Program-made: the position numbers and the translations under genes | In this document: in pieces, positions 17,286-25,015 of the stretch | Position numbering within the stretch: position 1 is the first letter of the stretch | How the letters are laid out: each line of letters begins with the position of its first letter | Source of the DNA: Prevotella sp. | Lineage (GTDB): Bacteria; Bacteroidota; Bacteroidia; Bacteroidales; Bacteroidaceae | Reading direction: 5' to 3' | DNA length: 64,000 nucleotides | NCBI GenBank assembly: GCA_017478025.1 | Contig: JAFVGZ010000018.1 | Span: forward strand, 102,407 to 166,406 | Notes under the pieces: generated by a model | Seen by the model: only the letters and a program-made list of their open reading frames with translations | Database searches by the model: none | Told to the model about the DNA's origin: nothing

Positions 17286-17501
17286 ATGATTAACAACCTA
17301 ATTGGCGAGAACGCCGGGATTGTTTGGCGTACATTAGAGAGTAAGGGCCGCCTCAACTTTGAGGAGTTGCAATCAGAGACTGGTCTTGACATGCCGGTAC
17401 TCTTTGCTGCTATCGGTTGGTTGGCTCGCGAGAACAAAATTAGTTTCAACAAGGAGCAGAACGTCACATACGTACAGCTCTATCGTGAAAGATACTATTA
17501 G
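17286..17501 (+). CDS. Small winged-helix protein (DUF2582-like)
   Basis: 71 aa. [29 protein letters not shown] and [16 protein letters not shown] form a compact winged helix of the type annotated as winged-helix domain-containing (DUF2582) in Bacteroidales. The start ATG at 17286 follows TGATT. It ends 11 bases before pfkA, so the two probably share a transcript. The DNA-binding role is inferred from the fold. Confidence 0.8.
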   Translation: MINNLIGENAGIVWRTLESKGRLNFEELQSETGLDMPVLFAAIGWLARENKISFNKEQNVTYVQLYRERYY

Positions 17502-17512
17502 AAAGAATCATT

Positions 17513-18490
17513 ATGGGTAAGATTAAAACTATCGGTATTTTGACATCAGGTGGCGATTCACCTGGCATGAATGCCGCTATACGTGCGGTGACACGAGCTG
17601 GCATTTACAACGGTTTTAAGATCAAAGGTATCTATCGTGGCTACGATGGCCTCATCAATGGCGAGGTGAAAGAGTTTACCACCGAGGACGTCAGCGGTAT
17701 CATCACCAAGGGCGGCACCATTCTGAAGAGTGCCCGCAGCAAGGAGTTCATGACCGTTGAGGGCAGACAGAAAGCCTATGAGACCTGTCTGAGGGAAGAG
17801 ATTGACGCCCTGGTCGTCATTGGCGGCAATGGTTCGCTGACAGGTGCGCGTGACTTCGCACAGGAGCATGACTTCCCCGTGATTGGTTTGCCCGGCACTA
17901 TCGACAACGATCTATACGGTACGGATGCCACCATCGGCTATGATACGACAATGAATACTATCATGGAGTGTGTCGATCGCATCCGCGATACCGCCAATTC
18001 CCATGAGCGTATCTTCTTTGTTGAGGTAATGGGACGCGATGCAGGTTTCCTGGCACAGAATAGCGCCATAGCCTGCGGTGCGGAGGCAGCCATCGTACCA
18101 GAGGAGGTTACCGACGTCGATCAGCTGGCTGTCTTCATGGGGCGCGGCATACGTAAGTCTAAGAAATCGTGCATCGTTATAGTGTCAGAGAGCCCTAAGT
18201 GCGGAGCTTTCTACTATGCTGACCGTGTGAAGAAGGAATTCCCGGAGTTTGATGTCCGTGTATCCATACTTGGACACATGCAGCGTGGCGGCAGCCCCTC
18301 AGCACGTGATCGCATACTGGCAAGTTGCATGGGGGTGGGAGCCATCGAAGCCATACTGCAGGGTCAGCGCAACGTGATGATAGGATATCGTAACAACGAC
18401 ATCGTCTATGTTCCATTCTCTGAGTGCATACGTACCGACAAATGCTTTGACAAGCGACTCATCACCGTTCTGGATGAATTAAGCATCTAA
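17513..18490 (+). CDS. pfkA: ATP-dependent 6-phosphofructokinase
   Basis: 325 aa, the normal bacterial PfkA length. Motifs are [18 protein letters not shown] (nucleotide site), [14 protein letters not shown] (catalytic Asp), [10 protein letters not shown] and [14 protein letters not shown]. Gly follows GGN and GLPG precedes TIDND, the residues that mark ATP rather than pyrophosphate use. One departure is GGNGS where the E. coli enzyme has GGDGS; this may be a lineage variant. It phosphorylates fructose-6-phosphate in glycolysis and follows the glycogen genes. Confidence 0.95.
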   Translation: MGKIKTIGILTSGGDSPGMNAAIRAVTRAGIYNGFKIKGIYRGYDGLINGEVKEFTTEDVSGIITKGGTILKSARSKEFMTVEGRQKAYETCLREEIDALVVIGGNGSLTGARDFAQEHDFPVIGLPGTIDNDLYGTDATIGYDTTMNTIMECVDRIRDTANSHERIFFVEVMGRDAGFLAQNSAIACGAEAAIVPEEVTDVDQLAVFMGRGIRKSKKSCIVIVSESPKCGAFYYADRVKKEFPEFDVRVSILGHMQRGGSPSARDRILASCMGVGAIEAILQGQRNVMIGYRNNDIVYVPFSECIRTDKCFDKRLITVLDELSI

Positions 18491-18631
18491 GTATCTTCAT
18501 ACCGCTGTTCAGTTCATCGCTATAGGAAAGAACTGCGTGTATCTGCGGAAACAAAGTGTAAAGGATATCCCCCCACCCCCTTTACATTGACTTGCGGTTA
18601 CAGTGTCTTGCGGTTTCCCCGCAAGATCTTC

Positions 18632-18669
18632 AAAAAAATGTCCCCCGAGAGAAACTCTCCCGGGGGACA
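18632..18669 (-). terminator. Rho-independent terminator for the pectinesterase transcript
   Basis: A 13-bp stem (TGTCCCCCGAGAG with its complement, two-nt bulge, AAA loop) spans 18639-18669. On the minus strand it is followed by seven T residues (18638-18632). It lies 100 bp beyond the pectinesterase stop, in the 278-bp spacer between convergent genes. That spacer otherwise holds only short GC-rich palindromes. Confidence 0.85.
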
Positions 18670-18768
18670 CTGCGTACAGTCTCTCATCTCTCCAGCCACC
18701 GTGCCCTGCGGTTTTCCCTTAGGGAATAGCGTCCTAAAGGGCTGAGCGGTGCATTATGAATGATCCAT

Positions 18769-21700
18769 TTATCTCGTGGGCTGTGCCATCAATTTCTTAG
18801 TCGTACCGTCTGACATGCGAACGATGTTCAGCCCCTGCTGCAGGTTGCTTGTCTGACAACCGTCAACGGTGTAGATTGCTACAGGCTGTTGGTTGGCAGA
18901 TGCTGACACCTTGTCAACAGCCGTTGTACCATTAGCCTTTGCCTTCTGACTCAGGCCGCCGTTCTCGTTGACCGCCTGTACCTGCCAGGTGTCGCCATCC
19001 GTGTAGCCGTTGAAGGTGGTATCCTTCGTGAAGCCCACAACCTCGCCGTTCTTGGTCACCACGTAGCAGATGGCGTAAGGCACAGCCTCCCATTGCAGCT
19101 GACTGCCAGCAGCCTTTACTACAGGAGCATCGCAGGCCTCGCACATCAGGTCGGGCTGCCAGTTGTCATCGCCGCCCATCACGTTCTTCAGCGTGTATTC
19201 TGATGCCTCCTCTGCTGTCAGCGTGTTCTTCACATTGAATACCTCAGCCTTGGTGCCGGCTTCCTTGTCAATCCAGTAGTAGTAATAGGTCTCGCGCTGG
19301 CTCAGGTCAACGGGATTACCGTCTTTGTCAACAGTATTGTACTCTGCCCAAAGTGCAGGCAGACCGCCCATGGTGTTGTACCAGCCCTTGGCAGGGATGT
19401 TGATGAATGTCTGTGTGTTGATAAACACCGTCTTGGGCTGATCATGCCAAGGACGACCCAGCCATACGTCGGTGACGTTGATACCGTTGCGTGGACGTAT
19501 GATGTTGTTCTGGAACACATAGCCCCACTTCGTATCGGCAGTGTGGCGTGGCGCAACAATGTAGCCGCCGCTAGGACGGTTAATCTGCAGGGTGTCGCCA
19601 TCCAGATACACGTCGCCGTTGTTGTAGATGAAGTCAACTGCTCCCTCGATGAGTGAGTTCTTGATGTAGTGGCGCGCCGTAGAGCTGCTTGATGTGATCC
19701 ATGTGTCCTGATAAGAGAGCAGTGCCACATTGTTCATGCAGACGCGGTCAGCAACGGTGTTCAGGGCCAGAGCCTGCGGTCCGTCCAACTTCTCGTAGCC
19801 GTAGCTGTTCTCAAGGGTGATATTCTCAAAGAAGGTGTCAGCGGCCTTTACCACTACCGACGCACCCGGGTCAACGGGATAGGCGTTGTCGCCGCCACTG
19901 AGACGGTTGTCATAGACAACGGTCTTGTCGCGGTCCTGACCGATGATGTGGAGATAGGTCTTTGTGGCCGGTATGTCGATGTGCTCGTTATAGCGTCCGT
20001 TCTTCACGAAGATGAGCCAAGGCTTTGCGCGTCCTGCAGGTGCATTGTCTATGGCATCCTGCAGCTTGGTGTAGTCACCGCTGCCGTCCTGGGCTACTAC
20101 TGCATCATACAACTTCGCTTCGGGCTGCTGACGCTCCATCGTGGTGAATGTGATAGAGGTGGCGGCTACAGCCTGTCCGCTACGGCTTACGAGCACGCCC
20201 TCAGGCATGGTGAAGGCGTACTGGGTCGCATAGTTCAGACCTGCGTACTTGAAGATGGCTGACTTGCCGCTGATGATTGGCTTTATCTGCTCTCCATTGA
20301 GCGTGGCAGCACCAGTGCCGGCCTTGATCTTATTGTCGAAGTTGAGTATCACAGAACCATTGCGTGATGTTCCTGTAGCATTGTCAGTAGGAGTGCTTGA
20401 GACGAGGGTAGCCACTTCACTGGCTGCACCTGTAGCATCGGCCAGCACGAAGATGTCGGCGACAGCCGTGCCGTCGTTATCACTTGCCACACCTGTCATT
20501 GGTGAGTCGTAGTCGGGCATGAAGCGGATAAAGAGACGGTCAACGCCGGCAGCATCAGCAGGAAGGTCAAACTCCTGTGAGTCCCAGCCGCGGTTTGGCA
20601 GGTTATAGGTTCCGAAGGTCTTGAATGTCTGACCGCCGTCGGTGCTGTATTGTGCAAAGATGATGCTGTGTGCGTTGTAGTCATCGCCGACAGAGGCTGA
20701 CAGCTTCAGGTTCTCATAGCCCTTGGAAGAGAATGAAATCTCAAAGTAATAATTGCCTGTGAGTGGACGCCATACGCGGGCACCATACTTGCCGTTCATC
20801 TTGCCGGCAGCAACTCCGTTGGCAAGCCAGCTGGTGGTCTCGCCGGCAGCATTGCGCAGAGACAACAGACCGGCATTCTCGGTGTCTGCCTTATAGTCGG
20901 CGGCACGCTCGGTCTTAGGAGCATCATTGTAGAGATCCCAACCCACGATGAAGTCGGTGGCAGAGAAGTTGGCGGTGACGTTCTTGTCAGAATTCATCTT
21001 GATGTCATACTCGGCACTGGTGCCCTGTGCGTCACCCTCCCAATTGGTGAAGGTCAGAATGCGGTTGTTTACCGCAGTTATCTTGACATCGGTACCTTCC
21101 TCATAATAGTGTGTGCCATCGACGTAGTTGCCTGTAGGCAGGAACTGCACAAGATTCTCGTTTGCGCCGCCTTCCAGCTTCATGTTGAGTGCATATACGT
21201 TGTTCTTGGTGTAGGTAGCCACAAGGGTGGTGTTCTGCGCAATCTCAAAGCTGTAGGGGTTATCCGTGGATACGCTCTTTCCTTCACCATCGGTCCATCC
21301 TGCGAAGTGATAGCCGAAGTTCTCTGTTGCTGTCACTGTCAGCGCGGTTCCCTCGTCAAACTCCGCTCCGGCAGGATTGCACGACACTGTGCCTGCACCT
21401 TCAGTACCCAGTTTTACGTTCATCGTATAGGCAGGCACAGTCTCCGGTGTACCAGACACATCGCCTGTCAGAACAATGCTTCCAAAGCCATACTCCTTAC
21501 TGGTCGCCAGCGAATAGACCTTGATTTTGATTACCAGGCCATTAGCGTCAGGTGTCAGTTTGGACAGGTCGTATGAGAGTTGTGAGAACTCATTGTTGCG
21601 CAGCGGACTGAAGCCCTGGTCGAGCACTGTCTCCGTGCCGCCCGCTATGGCTATGACATCAAACTTGCCGCCGCCTGTTCCCCATTTAGAAGACTCAAAC

Positions 21701-22605
21701 GAGAATGACTTGGGGGCAAAGGTAATGCCCTTCTTGGGCTTGATGGTAAAGGTGAGTACGTCATCGTCGTTAGGTGTGCCAGCGTTGTTGTTTGTAGGCT
21801 TGTAGAGTGTCTGCTGTGAAGTGCCGGCAGCGCGCTGTGTGGAGATGTTCAGTTTGCCATAGTCAAACTCTGCCACGCTGAAGAGACCGGGAGTCTTTAC
21901 CTCAGCAGCCGTAGCATCATCGGCACCCTTGCCGAGAGGCCACGAGAGGGTGAAGCCTTTCTCGTCAACGGGCTTCGCCTCTTCCATCTTCTCGCCATTG
22001 ACTACCACATAGTCCATGTTCCAATTTGACTTGAAACCATTACCAGCAATGAGTCGCAGGATTACCTTTTCCTTATTGTTGGCAGAGAGCTGCACACTGT
22101 TCTTGTTATAGGTCCACCATGTGGCAGCGGTCTTATATGCACCTGCGTCAAACCATGTAGCGCCGCCATCGGTAGAGACTACAGCCTCCAGCGTGGCTTC
22201 GGCATTGGCACCGTAAGCACAGGCAAAGTCAACGCTTATGTTCTTGTAGCCAGTCGTGGGGAACTGCACCTCATAATAGACATTGTGTTTTGAGGCATCG
22301 GTGTAGTCGGTAATAGCATTCTCTGCGGCATTCTCTATGCGCAGCACCTTGTTCTGATAACCAGTGCAGAGCTGCCAATAGCGGCCCTCGCTCCATCCTG
22401 TCAGCAGATAAGCGGCTTTGTCGCCGATAGTTTCATCGGGAGCAATCTGGGGTGCTCCGCCCTGTGAGAACCATGTGACAGAGATGTCATCACTGCTCTC
22501 CATGTTCCATTCAGCCAGTTTCACGCTCTCCTGAGCCGCTGCCATCATGGGCAGCAGGGCGAAGAGTGCAACAAGCAGTCTTGTAAGATAGCTTTTCTTT
22601 TGCAT
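18769..22605 (-). CDS. Secreted multidomain pectinesterase (CE8)
   Basis: 1278 aa with a signal peptide (LLVALFALLPMMAAAQ). The N-terminal 400 residues are beta-rich carbohydrate-binding-like modules. An InlB B-repeat-like segment follows (GTEGAGTVSCNPAGAEFDEG, GYHFAGW), then an Ig-like Big_5 region (TPTDNATGTSRNGSVILNF). The pectin methylesterase domain is about residues 835-1150: VAQDGSGDYTKLQDAIDNAP, LLSYQDTWI, GAVDFIYNNGDVYLDGDTL and LGRPWHDQPKT, with catalytic Asp residues in the second and third. The tail IYTVDGCQTSNLQQGLNIVR resembles a T9SS sorting signal. It removes methyl esters from pectin and sits just downstream of the acetylesterase gene. Confidence 0.9.
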   Translation of the reverse strand: MQKKSYLTRLLVALFALLPMMAAAQESVKLAEWNMESSDDISVTWFSQGGAPQIAPDETIGDKAAYLLTGWSEGRYWQLCTGYQNKVLRIENAAENAITDYTDASKHNVYYEVQFPTTGYKNISVDFACAYGANAEATLEAVVSTDGGATWFDAGAYKTAATWWTYNKNSVQLSANNKEKVILRLIAGNGFKSNWNMDYVVVNGEKMEEAKPVDEKGFTLSWPLGKGADDATAAEVKTPGLFSVAEFDYGKLNISTQRAAGTSQQTLYKPTNNNAGTPNDDDVLTFTIKPKKGITFAPKSFSFESSKWGTGGGKFDVIAIAGGTETVLDQGFSPLRNNEFSQLSYDLSKLTPDANGLVIKIKVYSLATSKEYGFGSIVLTGDVSGTPETVPAYTMNVKLGTEGAGTVSCNPAGAEFDEGTALTVTATENFGYHFAGWTDGEGKSVSTDNPYSFEIAQNTTLVATYTKNNVYALNMKLEGGANENLVQFLPTGNYVDGTHYYEEGTDVKITAVNNRILTFTNWEGDAQGTSAEYDIKMNSDKNVTANFSATDFIVGWDLYNDAPKTERAADYKADTENAGLLSLRNAAGETTSWLANGVAAGKMNGKYGARVWRPLTGNYYFEISFSSKGYENLKLSASVGDDYNAHSIIFAQYSTDGGQTFKTFGTYNLPNRGWDSQEFDLPADAAGVDRLFIRFMPDYDSPMTGVASDNDGTAVADIFVLADATGAASEVATLVSSTPTDNATGTSRNGSVILNFDNKIKAGTGAATLNGEQIKPIISGKSAIFKYAGLNYATQYAFTMPEGVLVSRSGQAVAATSITFTTMERQQPEAKLYDAVVAQDGSGDYTKLQDAIDNAPAGRAKPWLIFVKNGRYNEHIDIPATKTYLHIIGQDRDKTVVYDNRLSGGDNAYPVDPGASVVVKAADTFFENITLENSYGYEKLDGPQALALNTVADRVCMNNVALLSYQDTWITSSSSTARHYIKNSLIEGAVDFIYNNGDVYLDGDTLQINRPSGGYIVAPRHTADTKWGYVFQNNIIRPRNGINVTDVWLGRPWHDQPKTVFINTQTFINIPAKGWYNTMGGLPALWAEYNTVDKDGNPVDLSQRETYYYYWIDKEAGTKAEVFNVKNTLTAEEASEYTLKNVMGGDDNWQPDLMCEACDAPVVKAAGSQLQWEAVPYAICYVVTKNGEVVGFTKDTTFNGYTDGDTWQVQAVNENGGLSQKAKANGTTAVDKVSASANQQPVAIYTVDGCQTSNLQQGLNIVRMSDGTTKKLMAQPTR

Positions 22606-22624
22606 AATTGTTTATAGATTAGTA

Positions 22625-24514
22625 TTAATAAATGAGTTTCTTAATGCTTCCGTCGCTCATGCGAACGATGTTCAGGCCGCGCTGCATCTGAGCATGCTGA
22701 CGACCGTCAACGGTAAAAAAAGCGGTTGTCATGGTGCTGTCTGTGCTCACCTGGCTGATACCTGTAGCTGTTACGGCCATGCCGTGGATGGTGAGGTCAG
22801 AGAGGCAGATGGTCTTGCCGCTTGCAGCGCCATTGTACCAAGGATAGACACGAACGAGGAGTTCCTGACCCTCCTTGACAGTGAGCACTGGCTTTGCCTC
22901 TACATACTGTGGATTGTTGGCAGGCATGCTCTTCATCTCGAAGATTGTGGTGCGGGTCTCGAAGTTGTCTGTGGAATAGTAGATGTGGCAGCACATACCG
23001 TTGCCTCCGCAACCTGATGCGAAGAGTGATATCTGGTCTATCTTCAGTTCTGTGCCGACTGCGGGCTTTATGCCCCACTGTATGTAACGCTCAGGATTAT
23101 CATCAATCTCGTCTGCAGGCCATGCATCTCCTGTCAGCAGATCACGCTGCATCTTGCGGCTTGCATCGTAGCCAGTCCATTCTGGCCATACGGTCTTTGC
23201 ATTAGGGTTAGAATAACGCTGCACGTACATGCCTTGGAAGGTCTGGGCTATAGGTGTGGCAGGACCGGTCAGCTCGCAGGCATCGTCCTTTTCCAAGCGC
23301 CAGTAAGCCTTTACCTCTGTTCCTCCTTCCAAGGTAACGGCAGTGGCCTTGACAGGTATCTCGATGGTCTTGTCGTCCTGACGGACTGTGATGGTGCCAG
23401 TGGTCTCACCGTCTGTTGTCAGCGTTACTTGGGCGTAGAAGGTCTTTACCAGCGTAGAACCGCTATAGTCAGCAGAAAGGGTTGTCTGCCACTCCTTCTT
23501 GTCAAACGAAAGTACGATGCCATCCGTGGCTGTGACGCTTACCGTACCTGTCTCGGGTGACAGACCGAAGCCGTTGAGAGTGAATTCTTTTTGCAGTGTC
23601 TGACCTTTGTACGCTTCGCCAAAGTCACCTGTCGAAGGCGCTACGGTGAGGTCGGTTGGGAGTGTTATGGCATCGGTCAGAATACCCTGTGCCTTCATCA
23701 GCCGTGCACATTCGCGAGCTACCAAGACAGCTCCGGTGGTGTTGAAGTGTGTGGAACCCTCGCCATCAAAGAGATACTCGTGACACTTGGCATCGCCATA
23801 GCTCTCGTAGAGCTTAGCGGTGGAGGTGGTGAGGTCTATGAAGGATATACCCTTTTCCTCTGCCAGCTTCTGTGAGTGGTAGGCATAGTCCATTGTGTGG
23901 TCATCAGCGGGTACACTCTGTTTCTCCTTGATACCGCCAGAGGTCAGGACAGAGAATGAGTCACCCAGGTCATGACGCCCATTGCGACGTATCTTTGAAC
24001 CGTCGAAATAGCTGCGGCATACGGGTGAACATATAATAGGTGTGGCACCTAAGGCCTTCGCCTCATCAACGATTTTGCCCAGCCACTCCTTGTAGGTTGT
24101 GGATGGGACGGTGCCGCGCAGGTCAACGGCTGCAGCCTTGGCTGTTTCGCCGATGCTCTCATAATAGGCCTTCAGCTCGTAGCCGTCCATGCCGGAGTTC
24201 TTCTCGTCGTTGTGTCCGAAGGTGATGATGACATAATCACCTGCTGTGACATTCTTTTTGGCTGTCTGCCAAAGCTCTTCGTAACCGCCGCGTGAGTCCC
24301 TGCCTCCTTTGGCATAGTTGATACTCATCCAACCGTTGGTGAGGAAGTTACCGAAATACATACCCCAACCACGTGTGACGGTGGCTGACTCGTCATAAGG
24401 AGCCATAGTGGAGTCACCCAGCGTGTGTACTTTTTTTGCGGCTTGCACCTGCAATGCCCCCATCGTCACGATGGCAAGCAGCGCAAGCAGAATACGATGT
24501 AGTGTCTGTCTCAT
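22625..24514 (-). CDS. Rhamnogalacturonan acetylesterase (SGNH, CE12)
   Basis: 629 aa with signal peptide (ALLAIVTMGALQVQAA). SGNH block I is TLGDSTMAPYD (nucleophile Ser), followed by INYAKGGRDSRGG (Gly), FGHNDEKN (Asn) and STHFNTTGA (His), all in CE12 order. A beta-rich module follows, and the end (FFTVDGRQHAQMQRGLNIVR) has the same T9SS-like tail as the pectinesterase. It removes acetyl groups from the pectin rhamnogalacturonan backbone. The 19-bp gap to the pectinesterase implies one operon. Confidence 0.9.
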   Translation of the reverse strand: MRQTLHRILLALLAIVTMGALQVQAAKKVHTLGDSTMAPYDESATVTRGWGMYFGNFLTNGWMSINYAKGGRDSRGGYEELWQTAKKNVTAGDYVIITFGHNDEKNSGMDGYELKAYYESIGETAKAAAVDLRGTVPSTTYKEWLGKIVDEAKALGATPIICSPVCRSYFDGSKIRRNGRHDLGDSFSVLTSGGIKEKQSVPADDHTMDYAYHSQKLAEEKGISFIDLTTSTAKLYESYGDAKCHEYLFDGEGSTHFNTTGAVLVARECARLMKAQGILTDAITLPTDLTVAPSTGDFGEAYKGQTLQKEFTLNGFGLSPETGTVSVTATDGIVLSFDKKEWQTTLSADYSGSTLVKTFYAQVTLTTDGETTGTITVRQDDKTIEIPVKATAVTLEGGTEVKAYWRLEKDDACELTGPATPIAQTFQGMYVQRYSNPNAKTVWPEWTGYDASRKMQRDLLTGDAWPADEIDDNPERYIQWGIKPAVGTELKIDQISLFASGCGGNGMCCHIYYSTDNFETRTTIFEMKSMPANNPQYVEAKPVLTVKEGQELLVRVYPWYNGAASGKTICLSDLTIHGMAVTATGISQVSTDSTMTTAFFTVDGRQHAQMQRGLNIVRMSDGSIKKLIY

Positions 24515-24578
24515 GAAATGTTTTGTTAGAAATTGTTTGTTTTGTAATTATGTTTCAAGTTTCTCAAGTAGTCGGAAG

Positions 24579-24623
24579 CTATTGCTCCACATTGTTACGC
24601 AAGCATCCCAGGGGTCCGAGCGG
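24579..24623 (-). repeat. Diverged copy of the 50-bp interspersed repeat
   Basis: ATTGCTCCACATTGTTACGC AAGCATC...GTCCGAGCGG is recognisable as the inverse of the element found at 41967, 49427 and 63755, with several substitutions. It lies in the leader region of the pectin operon. Confidence 0.55.
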
Positions 24624-24637
24624 AGTAGTTCTGACAC

Positions 24638-24722
24638 ATTACCAAGCGTTGGTAATTGGGTTACCAAGCCTTGGTAATGTGGTTACCAAGCGTTGGTAAT
24701 CAGTTTACCAACCTTTGGTAAT
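24638..24722. promoter_or_regulatory. Array of four 19-bp palindromes with exact 22-bp period
   Basis: ATTACCAAGCGTTGGTAAT and three close variants begin at 24638, 24660, 24682 and 24704. Each is a near-perfect palindrome (TTACCAA-NNN-TTGGTAA) separated by 3 bp. The period is close to two helical turns. It lies 124 bp upstream of the acetylesterase start, between the sensor gene's terminator and the pectin operon. This suggests a multi-site operator, or a structured leader element. Confidence 0.6.
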
Positions 24723-24838
24723 CGTCTTACTCGACCTTGGCCTCTCTTCGCACGTTGCTTATTTTTAACGATACTCAAGCGAGGAAAGCCCAAAGCAGGG
24801 CATTTATCGAATAGTTGAGTAATGATGTTTTCTTGCTG

Positions 24839-24846
24839 CAAAGATA
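24839..24846 (-). promoter_or_regulatory. Candidate -7 box upstream of the pectin operon
   Basis: CAAAGATA reads TATCTTTG on the minus strand, matching TAnnTTTG. It lies 325 bp before the acetylesterase start and downstream of the terminator at 24894-24929. No clear -33 TTG is present, which is usual for activator-dependent promoters but also lowers confidence. Confidence 0.4.
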
Positions 24847-24893
24847 GTCAGTTTTCCCGATGAAATGGGGGTAATTTTGCGTCAAAGAAGATA

Positions 24894-24929
24894 AAAAATG
24901 CGTCATACACCGCTGTATGACGCATTTTT
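24894..24929. terminator. Bidirectional-looking rho-independent terminator
   Basis: AAAAATGCGTCATACA, loop CCGC, TGTATGACGCATTTTT form a perfect 16-bp stem with A and T runs at the ends. It lies 87 bp beyond the stop of the sensor-regulator gene and should end that minus-strand transcript before the pectin operon promoter. Confidence 0.9.
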
Positions 24930-25015
24930 CCACTATATTCAGTCGCTTTATTTCTCTCATCCATCATCTCTCATCCATCATCCCTTAAAAATTCTTCACT
25001 CTTCACTTAAATCCC

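Noticed and set aside
18491-18768. Small RNA gene between pfkA and pectinesterase
   Set aside because: GC-rich palindromes are present, but the only clear structure is a minus-strand terminator and no promoter is evident.
24638-24722. CRISPR-like array
   Set aside because: Units are palindromes separated by only 3 bp, with no unique spacers and no cas genes in the window.
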